Below are positions 14,335-15,051 of a stretch of 15,051 nt of DNA, in pieces. The notes beneath the pieces are model-generated. The model was not told the DNA's origin, did no database searches, and worked only from the letters and a program-made list of their open reading frames with translations. Source of the DNA: Candidatus Limimorpha equi (GTDB lineage: Bacteria; Bacteroidota; Bacteroidia; Bacteroidales; F082); assembly GCA_018065885.1 (NCBI GenBank), contig JAGHSL010000091.1, forward strand, positions 1 through 15,051. The letters are read 5' to 3'. The position numbers were made by a program, and so were the translations under genes. How positions within the stretch are numbered: the first letter of the stretch is position 1; each line of letters starts with the position of its first letter.

Positions 14335-14346
14335 ACACGAAAAAAG

Positions 14347-14429
14347 TTGAACACGGAATGCTCGGATTCAACGGATTATGTTTTTACATTCAAAACTTTT
14401 CCGTGTAAATCCGAAGAATCCGTGTTCAA
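14347..14429. repeat. Inverted repeat between convergent murB and pyrD
   Basis: Arms 14347-14368 and 14408-14429 are reverse complements at 18 of 22 positions, sharing TTGAACACGGA at the outer end and TCGGATT at the inner end, with a 39-base interior. ACACGGAA-type words recur inside (TTCCGTGT at 14399-14406). The position between two convergent genes suits a bidirectional terminator or mRNA 3' end, though no long T-run adjoins the stem. Confidence 0.55.
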
Positions 14430-14458
14430 TTCAAAATCAGCATTTTATCTGTGTTTTC

Positions 14459-15051
14459 TTATTCCAATGCGCCTTTCAAATCAATAGCATTCGCAAATCT
14501 ATGGCGCTCGCAATATTCAGTGATGCCAGCAGCAACTTTTGCGGAAATAGCCGGATCAATGAAATTGGCGGTTCCGATTTCGATGGCCGATGCGCCTGCC
14601 AGCATAAATTCGACTGCATCGGTGGCACTTGAAATGCCGCCCAAACCGACTACTGGAATCTTCACCGCTTTTGACACTTGCCAAACGCAACGCAAAGCCA
14701 CTGGCTTGACGCAAGCGCCCGACATGCCGCCCGTCACCATGGAAAGTATCGGCTTGCGCTTTTCAGCATCAATAGCCATGCCTAACAAGGTGTTAATCAG
14801 CGAGACGGAATCAGCACCTGAGGCATCGGCTGCCTGCGCAATTTCAGCAATGTTGGTCACATTGGGCGACAGTTTCACCATCAGGTGTTTGTGATACACC
14901 TTGCGCACTTCGGCGACGACTTGCGAAATGCCAGAGCATGTCACGCCGAAAGCCATGCCGCCTTGGCGCACATTGGGGCACGACACATTCAGTTCGATTG
15001 CCGGAATATTATCCAACTCATTGATCATCTCAGCCGCCGTCACATAATCCC
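14459..15051 (-). CDS. pyrD: Dihydroorotate dehydrogenase, catalytic subunit (partial, cut by window edge)
   Basis: The last ~197 residues of a class 1 dihydroorotate dehydrogenase, which oxidises dihydroorotate to orotate in pyrimidine synthesis using FMN. The frame stays open to the right edge (codons for D-Y-V precede the apparent GTG at 15043), so the gene continues beyond 15051 and that GTG is not the start. Visible motifs: ELNVSCPNVRQGGMAFG, with the Cys used as catalytic base in class 1; MVKLSPNVT; SLINTLLGM; GGMSGACVKPVALR; and the FMN-phosphate region VGLGGISSATDAVEFMLAGASAIEIGT. The pattern fits class 1B, which normally pairs with an FAD/Fe-S subunit PyrK; no pyrK is in the window but it could lie beyond the edge. 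The gene is convergent with murB. Confidence 0.93.
   Translation of the reverse strand, partial: DYVTAAEMINELDNIPAIELNVSCPNVRQGGMAFGVTCSGISQVVAEVRKVYHKHLMVKLSPNVTNIAEIAQAADASGADSVSLINTLLGMAIDAEKRKPILSMVTGGMSGACVKPVALRCVWQVSKAVKIPVVGLGGISSATDAVEFMLAGASAIEIGTANFIDPAISAKVAAGITEYCERHRFANAIDLKGALE

Noticed and set aside
15041..15043. GTG as the start of pyrD
   Set aside because: The frame stays open to the window edge and the residues before it continue the domain; about a third of the enzyme is missing.

Overview
The window looks like a chromosomal segment of a Bacteroidales-type member of the Bacteroidota. Evidence: a secreted amidase ending in a type IX secretion (T9SS) C-terminal sorting domain, a TonB-dependent receptor with an N-terminal carboxypeptidase-regulatory-like domain, promoter-like TAnnTTTG (-7) elements instead of sigma70 -10 boxes, little sign of Shine-Dalgarno sites, and moderate GC. 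No tRNA, rRNA, insertion sequence, integrase or CRISPR array was seen. The content is mostly core metabolism and envelope biology; the least ordinary material is in the intergenic DNA.

Layout. Positions 1-206 are an AT-rich intergenic edge with an imperfect inverted repeat. A minus-strand block follows: iorB (207-782) and iorA (846-2426), the two subunits of indolepyruvate:ferredoxin oxidoreductase, then an exported N-acetylmuramoyl-L-alanine amidase (2525-4273) with a degenerate lysozyme-like N-terminus, a CUB-like domain and a T9SS signal. Divergent from it on the plus strand is a translationally coupled pair: a PspC-domain membrane protein (4517-4921) and a LiaF/toastrack-like membrane protein (4918-5877). 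A strong palindrome (5886-5917) closes that pair. Next come an AlbA_2/GHKL-ATPase regulator-like protein with a heptapeptide repeat linker (6069-7601), a CPBP-family intramembrane protease (7626-8300), a TonB-dependent receptor (8464-10845), oligopeptidase B (10910-12958) and murB (13315-14334). A convergent, truncated pyrD (dihydroorotate dehydrogenase, 14459-15051) runs off the right edge.

Functional themes: aromatic 2-oxoacid metabolism (IorAB), peptidoglycan synthesis (MurB) and cleavage (amidase), envelope stress or membrane monitoring (PspC plus toastrack protein, CPBP protease), outer-membrane uptake (TonB receptor), peptide degradation (PtrB) and pyrimidine synthesis (PyrD).

The most notable pattern is intergenic. 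Three unrelated genes (iorB, the pspC-like gene, murB) are each preceded, in the coding orientation, by tandem 7-8-nt units that mostly begin with AAA, ending at or near the start codon. For the pspC-like gene and murB this array is itself preceded by a second repeat module built from words such as GGTTATCGGTTTTCAGTT. These arrays also create a false upstream start for murB. No clearly new multi-gene system could be demonstrated; the repeats and the AlbA_2-CPBP pair are the best leads.
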